From assembly GCA_003225295.1 (NCBI GenBank), contig QHYZ01000085.1, positions 1 through 60,164 of the forward strand: a DNA stretch of 60,164 nt, in the 5' to 3' direction. The notes beneath the pieces were generated by a model. That model did no database searches. It had not been told where the DNA came from and saw only the letters and a program-made list of their open reading frames with translations. This document shows positions 19,396 through 26,677 of this stretch, piece after piece. The stretch is from Acidobacteriota bacterium (GTDB lineage Bacteria; Acidobacteriota; Terriglobia; Acidiferrales; UBA7541). The translations under genes and the position numbers were made by a program. The first letter of the stretch is position 1. Every line of letters starts with the position of its first letter.

Positions 19396-20405
19396 ATCCG
19401 TTCGTCTACCTGAGTCCGGCAGACCAAGATTCAGCTGTCGCACTGCTGGAAAATCAATGGGGAAACACCGAGATTCTGGCGGGCGGAACTGACCTGATCG
19501 CCTTGATGAAAGACGATATCGTCACCCCCTCCCGCGTACTAAACATCAAGAAGATCGCGGCATTGAACACCCTGGCCGTGGATCAGAAAGCCGGACTTCA
19601 GGTTGGCTGCCTTGTTAGATTAGACGAGATAGCCCGAGATGCTGGTGTGCTGCAGTCGTATCCAGCGCTGGCAAGGGCCATCGCGGATGCTGCCAGTCCG
19701 CAGATCCGCAATATGGCCACCATCGGCGGCAATCTTTGCCAGCGGCCACGGTGCTGGTATTTCCGTAACGGTTACGGGCTCCTGGCTATCGATTCAAGCG
19801 GCAAGTCTCTCGTACTACAGGGCGACAATCGCTATCACGCCATCCTCGGGAATAGCGGGCCGGCCTACTTTGTGAGTCCATCGACAATCGCTCCGGTGTT
19901 GGTTGCCTTGGGCGCGACGGTTACGATCACCGGGCCGAAGAATTCGCGGACCATCGCACTCGAGAGTTTCTTCCGTGCGCCGAGCTCGGAACAGGAACGC
20001 GAACACGACCTCGAACCCAACGAACTCCTGACCTCCGTGCATGTGCCTCCGCCAGACGGATCAGCAACCGCCTACTATGAAGTTCGTCAGAAGCACGGAT
20101 TTGATTGGCCAGTGGCTACTGCAACGGTGGCGTTGTCGACCATAGCCAAGAAAGTGACGGCAGCGTCGATCGTCCTAGGACATGTCGCTCCAACTCCTTG
20201 GCGTTCGAGGGAAGCGGAAAACCTGCTTACGGGACAAACCTTGGACGAGAGTATTGCGGCCTCGGCGAGCGAGGCAGCTTTGAAACCAGCCAAGAGCCTT
20301 GGCCAGAACGGATACAAGATTCAGGTTGCCAAGGTTGCCCTGAAACGAGCCATACTACAAGCTGCAGGGTTCGACGTTCCACCTTCGCACCCTGCGCTGG
20401 CCTAG
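19392..20405 (+). CDS. Xanthine dehydrogenase-family FAD-binding subunit
   Basis: A 337-residue FAD subunit. AGGTDLIALMK (30-40) and ATIGGNL bind FAD. The loop NLCQRPRCWYFR keeps Cys116 and Cys121, which correspond to two of the ligands of the extra [4Fe-4S] cluster of PaoB/YagS; the downstream CxxK...GxGC part of that loop is replaced by a Cys-free stretch (NGYGLLAIDSSGKS), so the extra cluster is probably missing. The C-terminal CO-dehydrogenase-type domain follows (VATATVALSTIAKKV, LGHVAPTPWR). The start ATG overlaps the previous stop as ATGA. It is the last recognisable subunit of the operon. Confidence 0.93.
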   Translation: MNPFVYLSPADQDSAVALLENQWGNTEILAGGTDLIALMKDDIVTPSRVLNIKKIAALNTLAVDQKAGLQVGCLVRLDEIARDAGVLQSYPALARAIADAASPQIRNMATIGGNLCQRPRCWYFRNGYGLLAIDSSGKSLVLQGDNRYHAILGNSGPAYFVSPSTIAPVLVALGATVTITGPKNSRTIALESFFRAPSSEQEREHDLEPNELLTSVHVPPPDGSATAYYEVRQKHGFDWPVATATVALSTIAKKVTAASIVLGHVAPTPWRSREAENLLTGQTLDESIAASASEAALKPAKSLGQNGYKIQVAKVALKRAILQAAGFDVPPSHPALA

Positions 20406-20408
20406 ACT

Positions 20409-20663
20409 ATGGACAAACGGCCGATGCTCACGCACGCGGAGCGATTCAATCGCAAACATAGCGATCTCTGTCCGGCACTTACTTGGAAAGGACAGTTCAC
20501 GCCCGCTGCACCCGACCCCAGCGTTCCCGCCACCACTGATCATCAGTATTGGTGTGTCTACACGCAAACATGCATCGGGCCGGACAATCAGATAGTTGAA
20601 CCCTATGTTTGCTCCAACCCGAAGCGGAGCTGCCACCAGACGGCAGTGCGCCTGCACCAATAA
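20409..20663 (+). CDS. Small Cys-rich hypothetical protein after the molybdenum hydroxylase operon
   Basis: An 84-residue frame whose ATG lies three bases after the stop of the FAD subunit. It has Cys at 21, 49, 55, 67 and 74 (YWCVYTQTCIG, YVCSNPKRSCH), which could bind metal or form disulfides. There is no signal peptide, no recognisable family and no clear Shine-Dalgarno sequence. The tight spacing supports it being part of the operon; composition alone does not prove it. From its end to 20774 I see nothing. Confidence 0.4.
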   Translation: MDKRPMLTHAERFNRKHSDLCPALTWKGQFTPAAPDPSVPATTDHQYWCVYTQTCIGPDNQIVEPYVCSNPKRSCHQTAVRLHQ

Positions 20664-20774
20664 GCTCCAACGCTGTAGCGTGATGGAGAGAGAGGCACGC
20701 CCAGCAAGCAGGAGGAACGGTTGGCTACGGCGAGCGCCTGAGAAGCGTTCTGGAGGTACAAAGCAACTTCCGAC

Positions 20775-22091
20775 CTAGCCCTGTTTGGCCGAGTCGCGAT
20801 TCGAGCCGTCATCGCCAGCGGCCCACCCGTCAGGCGCAGGGTGGGTCGTCCTAATGAACTCCTTCAGTAATTCGTTCTGCACCGGCTTGTCCACCGCCGG
20901 AGTGGGAACACTCATCCCCGTGAGCTGTAGAGGGACGGGCAGGGACTTGATTTCCTCCAGATAGTCGCAAGGCCCAATCTCCAGCATGGTACAAAACGAG
21001 CAAGATCCGCCGGGACGGGTTAAGTGTTTTGTAGCCGGATTGTATTGGAAACGTCCCGCTTGGGCGCTGGCCTTAAGCTTTTGGATGACCCTCGGCTTAG
21101 CGGTCGCCCAGCTGGCCGGATCCCCCGTCGGATGGGGCGCGAAAATGACCTCCGCATCAAGCTCCGTGCCGTTCGGAAGATCGCCGTACTTAAGCCGGAT
21201 GTCGCGATCAAGCAACGCCGTGACGGGATCATTCACACTGGGATTGCCAGCCGAAAAGCGCCCCTTGAGAGCTCCCATGAAGGCGTTCGCGGTACTCTGG
21301 CTAAACACCAGAAGCAGTGTAGGCAAGCTTTGGAATAGTTGCCTGAGGAAATACTGCCTGGTGTGAAAACATTCCTCCACGATGCCAGCCTGCTGTGCCA
21401 GAGTCATTGGAGGTAGGCTCGGGTTGCTGGGATCGGCTCTGGTAGTCCACTTCGCCGAAGGACAGGCGATCATGTTGCCGTAGGAGAGGTCTTCCCCAAT
21501 CGTGAGCTTGTGGTCGGCGGGGAGACTCAATGCCACAGCCACTTCCTCAAGTAGCGACTGGTAGGCCTGATACATTTTCTGATCCTGCAATTCCACGCGA
21601 ATCGTTCGCAGTCCATGGTCGTCCTGGGGGACGGCAAGTTCCAGTTTCGATCCCGGGGGAGCGTCTTGAGGACCTCCTCCGAAGGCCGTATAGTCGGCCT
21701 GTGGAAGTTGCAGCTTGGCGACTTCGCGATAGCGAAAGTAGTGCGCATATTGTTTGAAATCGTCAAACATCGGGTTGATGGAGTTTTGAGTGTTGGGCCA
21801 CCAGCCGGGCAGGTTGGGGTTGATTCCCACGGCCATCAGTGGCGCTTTCCGGCAACCGCTCAGTAACTCAGGGATCAGAGGCGCTCGCCCCAAGTATTGG
21901 CTTTTTTGCAGAATGCCGCGCTGCAGAGGAGGTCCGGAGGTTTCATAGTCATAGCTGTGATAGGTACCCCAACTTCGGAAATAGGAACAGGGGTGTGGTT
22001 GTTGGCCTGGTTCCTGGGCCACGCGAAGTGCGTTGCAAGGCATCACTTCAAAGACTAATTCGACTTCCGTTGGAACTCGGCTGTCGCTCAT
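20775..22091 (-). CDS. Uncharacterised protein with uracil-DNA-glycosylase-superfamily motifs
   Basis: A 438-residue cytoplasmic protein; no family is known to me by name. Several stretches match the UDG fold in order: AVGINPNLPGWW (87-98) like motif GxxPG, YGNMIACP (204-211) like the N-x-x-C-P strand, LLLVFSQSTANAF (259-271) like the LG..A strand, and FAPHPTGDP (318-326) like the HPS motif. Cys210 and Cys241 lie where family-4 UDGs place iron-sulfur ligands; Cys80 and a C-terminal cluster (364, 367, 375) could add more. Large insertions separate the motifs. ATG 22091 follows GGAG. It starts 9 bases after the phosphorylase-like gene, so the two are one operon. Fold assignment is inference. 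Confidence 0.6.
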   Translation of the reverse strand: MSDSRVPTEVELVFEVMPCNALRVAQEPGQQPHPCSYFRSWGTYHSYDYETSGPPLQRGILQKSQYLGRAPLIPELLSGCRKAPLMAVGINPNLPGWWPNTQNSINPMFDDFKQYAHYFRYREVAKLQLPQADYTAFGGGPQDAPPGSKLELAVPQDDHGLRTIRVELQDQKMYQAYQSLLEEVAVALSLPADHKLTIGEDLSYGNMIACPSAKWTTRADPSNPSLPPMTLAQQAGIVEECFHTRQYFLRQLFQSLPTLLLVFSQSTANAFMGALKGRFSAGNPSVNDPVTALLDRDIRLKYGDLPNGTELDAEVIFAPHPTGDPASWATAKPRVIQKLKASAQAGRFQYNPATKHLTRPGGSCSFCTMLEIGPCDYLEEIKSLPVPLQLTGMSVPTPAVDKPVQNELLKEFIRTTHPAPDGWAAGDDGSNRDSAKQG

Positions 22092-22100
22092 ACACTCCAG

Positions 22101-23303
22101 CTACAGTCCGGCGATGATGCCCCAGCAAGCCAGAGCGCTCATGACGGTAGTCCAATAGCCATAGCCCTTGTAGTAGTAAACTGCCCACATGACCTGCAGA
22201 CTCTGCGACTTGGGCAAGTCCTTGAGGTCGCCATTGATCTGCGGGTCCGAGCAGTTTCGCACCACGGCCCAAAAGGGTGTGGAGCGACCGGAATTCTTGC
22301 GTTCTTCAATGCAAAGTCCGAGTACGGCATCGCCCATTTCGACAGCGCAACCCTCTAGATCGAGGCGATTCTTGGAGGTGCCGTACTCAAAGTAGTCGGT
22401 GGTGAGGATGGGGTGGAATTTGGGCATGCGCACTTTGCCGTTGACCGTCTGTCCATCCAGCCAGATATCTGGAGTGTCCGGGCGAGAGGGCTTGGGATAG
22501 CCTCCTGGCGGCGTCGTGAAGCTGACCGTGGGGGGTAGCAGTTCATCTGGCTGAGCCAGCTTGTCTTTAAAATTCGCCATAAGCTGCACGGCGGCAGCCA
22601 GTTGCGTTTCAGGCAGGTTCCAGTCGGACTTATAGACGCTGTTTTTAAACGGGGCGTTCCTAAATTCTTGCTTTACTCGGAACTTGGCCCCGCGCGTGAC
22701 AGCAACGTCTCCCAGGTCCTGTTCTGCGTAGACGCCCCCGGCAGTACCTGTAGTCAAGAAAATCTTGGGTTTAACCTCATCAATTAACTGATGAAATAAA
22801 TCCTTCACTGGCAAAGTGGCATTGCCGGGGCTTCCCGGAGGAGTTTCCATGCTGTCCTGATTCAAGTGCAGCTCGGATTTGAACAGCAACACCGATTTGT
22901 TTCCGATCTTGGACGGAAAATAGCTCCCCAGCCGCTGGGCGACCTTTGCTGGAGCTCCCTTGCGGATTTGCGGATCGTACTGAGCGTAGTTTCTGTTATA
23001 GCGATACCAATGATCTTTGGTGAAACCGGGCGTATGAACGTCCGCCAAAGCGCCCACCTCATCCACGGTCCAGGTAACCACCAGAACGTCAGCCGGCGGG
23101 AGCGGCGCGGATGGGTTCGGTGCAGGATTGATCGGCTGAGGAACAGGAGCGAGCCCCGGAGGAAAAGGGATTCCGAGCTTGGCACCCGGAGCCGCCGCCA
23201 GCTGCAACTTCTCGGGCGCGGGATGCAAGTCCAAATCGACGTCAGTGATTCCCGAAGAAAGCAGCTCCCGCGCTAGGGCCAATTCGAAATCATACTGAGC
23301 CAT
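22101..23303 (-). CDS. Nucleoside phosphorylase/nucleosidase superfamily protein
   Basis: A 400-residue protein. After 70 residues with a Pro-rich linker, the PNP/MTAN fold begins: VLVVTWTVDEVGAL (73-86, Asp81/Glu82 at the catalytic acid place), LTTGTAGGVYAEQDLGDVAV (183-202) for the phosphate-site region, CAVEMGDA (319-326) for ribose binding and VVRNCSDPQ (347-355) with Asp353 as the base-contacting acid. The usual VEMExA has Gly in place of the second Glu. Residues about 135-170 and 220-300 are insertions. It should cleave or bind a nucleoside-like ligand; the substrate is unknown. GAGGTG precedes ATG 23303. The UDG-like gene follows after 9 bases. Confidence 0.75.
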   Translation of the reverse strand: MAQYDFELALARELLSSGITDVDLDLHPAPEKLQLAAAPGAKLGIPFPPGLAPVPQPINPAPNPSAPLPPADVLVVTWTVDEVGALADVHTPGFTKDHWYRYNRNYAQYDPQIRKGAPAKVAQRLGSYFPSKIGNKSVLLFKSELHLNQDSMETPPGSPGNATLPVKDLFHQLIDEVKPKIFLTTGTAGGVYAEQDLGDVAVTRGAKFRVKQEFRNAPFKNSVYKSDWNLPETQLAAAVQLMANFKDKLAQPDELLPPTVSFTTPPGGYPKPSRPDTPDIWLDGQTVNGKVRMPKFHPILTTDYFEYGTSKNRLDLEGCAVEMGDAVLGLCIEERKNSGRSTPFWAVVRNCSDPQINGDLKDLPKSQSLQVMWAVYYYKGYGYWTTVMSALACWGIIAGL

Positions 23304-23467
23304 ATCACCTCACGTCGCTCTGCCGGTTCTGCGTGATCTCGCGCCAAAGAATGGCCCCAAGTCACCGCGACCGGCAAGTTCGAAAAAGGAAACCCCGGCC
23401 CCGGAGTGACGATCCTAGACGAATCGAAGCCTGAAATCTCACTGAGGCCAAGTCCTGAAGTAGCGCA

Positions 23468-23496
23468 CTTATAGAACCATAGAGCTAAGATGTCAA
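23468..23496 (-). promoter_or_regulatory. Sigma70-like promoter of the phosphorylase/UDG-like operon
   Basis: On the minus strand TTGACA (23496-23491) and TATAAG (23473-23468) are 17 bases apart. The predicted start of transcription is near 23461, leaving a leader of about 155 bases before ATG 23303. I see no recognisable riboswitch in that leader. Confidence 0.75.
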
Positions 23497-23538
23497 CTGT
23501 AAATTATTGAGGCTGTAAATTATTGAGGCCTATTGAGG
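23497..23538. repeat. Short tandem repeat directly upstream of the promoter
   Basis: CTGTAAATTATTGAGG occurs twice in tandem (23497-23512, 23513-23528), followed by a partial third copy TATTGAGG (23531-23538). It abuts the -35 box of the operon promoter. It may be an activator site or replication slippage. Confidence 0.7.
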
Positions 23539-23686
23539 CGTCTAAATGATGGTTGCTCCTGCCCAGGGCCATCTATTCTGCTTGGAGATCAGAAATCTTC
23601 GCAGCGCCACTGTTCGTGGAGCGCGGTCTGCGCGCGTCAATTCCTTTCCGGAATTGTAAGGTGGTCGGCACTGCCACTGCATCCGT

Positions 23687-23935
23687 GTGCAGAACACGAT
23701 CGAAACCCCTCTTCCCGAGTTTTTTCGAACGGCGCAGGATCTGATGTTTGGTTCGGAGATTATGGGAGGTAGCCGTGAGGATGATTTTTACCTATCTCCC
23801 GCTGCGTCTGTCCGCTGGAAGATCGGCGAGCAAGTTGAGCGGGCACTGAAGAACCACGTGGCGGATCTCGAAGGAGGCCTCCGCGAACTGCCGAAGGACC
23901 CAGATCGGTCCTGCCTGTTCAAAAGAAGTTTATAA
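23687..23935 (+). CDS. Hypothetical protein, doubtful
   Basis: An 82-residue frame from GTG 23687 with protein-like composition (IGEQVERALKNHVADLEGG is helical and charged). No family is recognised and there is no good Shine-Dalgarno sequence. It is the only candidate in 23540-24553; the rest of that kilobase shows broken frames with no homology that I can name, so it may be decayed DNA. Confidence 0.25.
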   Translation: MQNTIETPLPEFFRTAQDLMFGSEIMGGSREDDFYLSPAASVRWKIGEQVERALKNHVADLEGGLRELPKDPDRSCLFKRSL

Positions 23936-24553
23936 TCACGGCATGATCAGCGGCCGGTTCAAAGTCCACTCCGAACCCAGCAGGGGGTCGACTTGGCCGT
24001 CCCACATTCCTTCGCGACACTTGGCCTTGGAAATCGTACTGCCGAACAAATCCAGCTTGGCCAGAGTGGTACGAGGGTCGTTCGCAATTGAGCGTTTTCG
24101 CCGGGTCCTGTCATGGCTTTGGCCATGGACGCCGATTGCGTAACTATCGTAAGCGATCTTTGGCTGCGCAAACCTCCGCGAGACGCACTGCCGGCGACGG
24201 TATGAGGATAGTTCGAGAAGTATCAGCAAGCTGGGTCGGATGCTAACAGGGATGCAGGACACATTGACTCGTTTGCGGAATAAAGTCGGCGAGAGCTTGG
24301 CGCACGCGCCCTGGAGCGCTTGGCATTGCCGATCGGTTGGGACGTCTCTTGCGCGTACGGCCTGGCCTGCTACGGTGGAGCATTGTCGTGTTGGTGTCCC
24401 ATGGGGATTTATCAGTGCCGGTGCAGTATCATTTGGCGCTCCCTTCTGGTTCGACACGTCGATCAGCCATGAGGAGCACTCTAAGAACTGCACTCAACGA
24501 TTTGGGCCAGCCAATTGCGAATCCCAGCTGATCGCTTCGAAAGGAGATAATTC

Positions 24554-25081
24554 ATGTCGCCATCCGAATCAGGGCCGGCCGGCGTAGGACTGCCAGTCGG
24601 AGCAAATGCAAACACCGCGCTAACCGTCGAAGACATCAAACGTATTATTGCTGAAGCGCAGTCTTCGGGCGCAGATTCGGTAAGTTTAGGAATGCAGATC
24701 TTCCGCACCTTAGGAGATGACATCAACACTTCTGGCGCACTCGTCAGCCAGGCGCTGCTCGAGTCGAATGTAGCCGTCCGGGGTCCACTGGCTGCGCTTC
24801 TTACCGCCGCTCAGACGATCACAAAGACGGGCACCCAGGTGCAGATCACCAATGGCCAAGAGACCAAGACAGAAATCGGCGGGACACCCATTCGTTTCAA
24901 AGAAGCGGTTAGCTTCGAGGTGGTGGACGATGGAGGGCTACCTACCCTCAGAAACATTGTTGGCGTGGGCGCCCACAAATTCCTCTGGCTGGACATCACC
25001 GAGATTCAACTGAAACAGAACCAAGGACAACGAGTGATTCACGTGGTGACCTCTGGCGGCAGTCGAGATTTCGTCTTGTGA
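24554..25081 (+). CDS. Hypothetical protein with strong ribosome-binding site
   Basis: A 175-residue protein that I do not recognise. AAAGGAGATAATTCATG is a near-ideal start region, which supports a real, well-translated gene. Residues 1-25 are Gly/Ala/Pro-rich. Residues 26-100 are helical (LTVEDIKRIIAEAQ, LGMQIFRTLGDDINTS). The C-terminal half is beta-rich with a possible sheet FKEAVSFEVVDDGG, FLWLDITEIQL and RVIHVVTSGG. No signal peptide or cysteine is present. It points away from the phosphorylase/UDG-like operon and ends 258 bases before the DNA glycosylase gene, which reads in the same direction. Confidence 0.6.
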   Translation: MSPSESGPAGVGLPVGANANTALTVEDIKRIIAEAQSSGADSVSLGMQIFRTLGDDINTSGALVSQALLESNVAVRGPLAALLTAAQTITKTGTQVQITNGQETKTEIGGTPIRFKEAVSFEVVDDGGLPTLRNIVGVGAHKFLWLDITEIQLKQNQGQRVIHVVTSGGSRDFVL

Positions 25082-25278
25082 TTGAACGGATCACGGTGGA
25101 GGTTTACACGCAAGCGCTCAGTCAAGACGATAACCGGATGGTGGTCCAGGGATCGATGGCCCAGCGCGGAACGCAACCACTGCGATCGGCTTCCGAGCGA
25201 GTCACTTCTTTGACGAGTCGGCCATGGTGGGCCTTCGTCAATTTCCCACTCGGCCGCGGTTCCACCAGAAACCGGTAA
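25078..25278 (+). CDS. Small hypothetical ORF overlapping the previous stop, doubtful
   Basis: A 66-residue frame starting at GTG 25078 in a GTGA overlap with the preceding gene. The coupling suggests translation, and the first 25 residues (ERITVEVYTQALSQDDNRM) look protein-like. The C-terminus is Arg/Ser-rich and unconvincing. No family is recognised. Confidence 0.3.
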   Translation: MIERITVEVYTQALSQDDNRMVVQGSMAQRGTQPLRSASERVTSLTSRPWWAFVNFPLGRGSTRNR

Positions 25279-25339
25279 TTCCCCTCCGCCAAAAGAGTTA
25301 GGTTGCAAAAGCACAGGTCCGGCCTGCAAGCTGATAGGC

Positions 25340-26239
25340 ATGCCGGAACTGCCGGATATCGCCGCCTACATCACTGCCCTCGAACCGCGCATCCTCGCGC
25401 AGCCGGTCGAACGAGTGCGACTGGCAAGCCCTTTTCTGCTTCGAACGGCGCAACCCCCAATAACGAATGTGCAGGGCCGCGTCGTCCGCGAACTGCGGCG
25501 AATCGGCAAGCGAATCGCGATTGGAGTGCAAGGCGATCTCTGGCTGGTGCTGCACCTGATGATTGCTGGCCGTTTGCACTGGCGGCACCCCAAGGCAATG
25601 CTGGTGGGCCGCCGGAGTCTAGCAGCCTTCGATTTTCCCAGCGGCTCTCTCGTGCTTACCGAAGCAGGCACAAAGCACCGCGCATCGTTGAGTGTGTTAA
25701 CTGGCGAGGACGGCTTGCATTCCGTCGACCCAGGAGGAATCGAAATCTTCAAGAGTGATCTTTGCTCGTTTTGCGAGGCACTCAGGGCCGAAAACCGCAC
25801 GCTCAAGAGAGCTCTTACCGATCCGCGCCTGGTCAGTGGGATCGGCAACGCGTATTCGGATGAAATCTTGCACGCAGCACAACTGTCGCCTATCGCGCTC
25901 ACGCACAAGCTGGAGCCGCACGAATGGGAAAGGCTGTTCGCTGCGACGCGCCATACCCTCGGGCTGTGGATCGACCGGCTGCGCGCAGAAGCGCAGGCTG
26001 GCTTTCCCGAAAAGGTGACCGCCTTTCGCAAGGAAATGGCGGTTCACGGACGCTATGGAGAGCCTTGCTTGAGGTGTGGAGAAAGGATTCAGCGGATTCT
26101 CTACGCGGACAACGAAACGAACTACTGTGCTCGATGCCAAACTGGTGGAAAAGTTCTTGCGGATCGCGGTTTGTCTCGCCTTTTGCGATCGGACTGGCCG
26201 CGCACCCTCGAGGAACTCGAGGCTCTCAAGCGCCGCTAG
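25340..26239 (+). CDS. Fpg/Nei-family DNA glycosylase/AP lyase
   Basis: A 299-residue base-excision repair enzyme. The N-terminus MPELPD gives the catalytic Pro2 and Glu3 after Met removal. RRIGKRI carries the conserved Lys of the active site. The helix-two-turn-helix motif is present (LVSGIGNAYSDEILH). A C-terminal zinc finger has CLRC...CARCQ, but the Arg-rich loop of true Fpg (GRSTxYC) reads NETNYC, so it belongs to the MPELPDI-type Fpg/Nei subgroup of soil bacteria and may prefer other lesions than 8-oxoG. It probably cuts oxidised bases in genomic DNA. It lies 3 kb from the UDG-like gene but is not in its operon. Confidence 0.93.
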   Translation: MPELPDIAAYITALEPRILAQPVERVRLASPFLLRTAQPPITNVQGRVVRELRRIGKRIAIGVQGDLWLVLHLMIAGRLHWRHPKAMLVGRRSLAAFDFPSGSLVLTEAGTKHRASLSVLTGEDGLHSVDPGGIEIFKSDLCSFCEALRAENRTLKRALTDPRLVSGIGNAYSDEILHAAQLSPIALTHKLEPHEWERLFAATRHTLGLWIDRLRAEAQAGFPEKVTAFRKEMAVHGRYGEPCLRCGERIQRILYADNETNYCARCQTGGKVLADRGLSRLLRSDWPRTLEELEALKRR

Positions 26240-26331
26240 AAGTGAAGACCCTGCCGTTCAAAGGCCTTCGCGCCGGATAGCATTTTCGGTATGGACAGTT
26301 GTTCCGGCGGTTGACCGAGCCAAAGACCGGC

Positions 26332-26562
26332 CTACTTCTCTATTTCAGAGGCCCAATTCAAAATGATCGACAACGGCGCCGAACTCGGCTCATCCACTCT
26401 TGCGTTGATTAGAGATTTCTGGCCATCGACGGTCAAATCGTACCAAAACAGATCCATGGCGGAAATCGGCTGTCGTGTGTGTGTCTGAAACAGCGCCACG
26501 CCTGCACCCAGCGGTGCAATGATCTCATAAGGCCCGAGTTTTGTACCCGCTGCCAGCGTCAT
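26332..26562 (-). pseudogene. Serine/threonine kinase remnant: N-terminus joined in frame to beta-propeller C-terminus
   Basis: A 76-residue open frame. Its first 21 residues, MTLAAGTKLGPYEIIAPLGAG, are the start of an acidobacterial PknB-like kinase up to the Gly-rich loop. The next residues (VALFQTHTRQPISAMDLFWY, DLTVDGQKSLIN, LSIILNWASEIEK) match the very end of the TolB/WD40 propeller found at the C-terminus of such kinases. The whole catalytic domain and most of the propeller, probably more than 2 kb, are gone without breaking the frame. It cannot be an active kinase. The rest of 26240-26677 holds nothing else I can name. Confidence 0.75.
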
Positions 26563-26677
26563 AGGTGGTGGTGATTATAACCTTGCGGAATCTTCGCACG
26601 GCATCGCAGGCACGACGCGCGGCTATGGTCGAGTAGGCATGCCGGGCCTTTCGAGAGAGTGGGGAGCCATGGCTTGG

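Noticed and set aside
23497-23538. Possible CRISPR array (tandem 16-mers)
   Set aside because: Copies are adjacent without spacers and only two and a half units exist; no cas genes are present.
23936-24493. Minus-strand 185-codon frame
   Set aside because: No start signal or family, with composition like non-coding DNA; possibly decayed, but nothing supports a gene.
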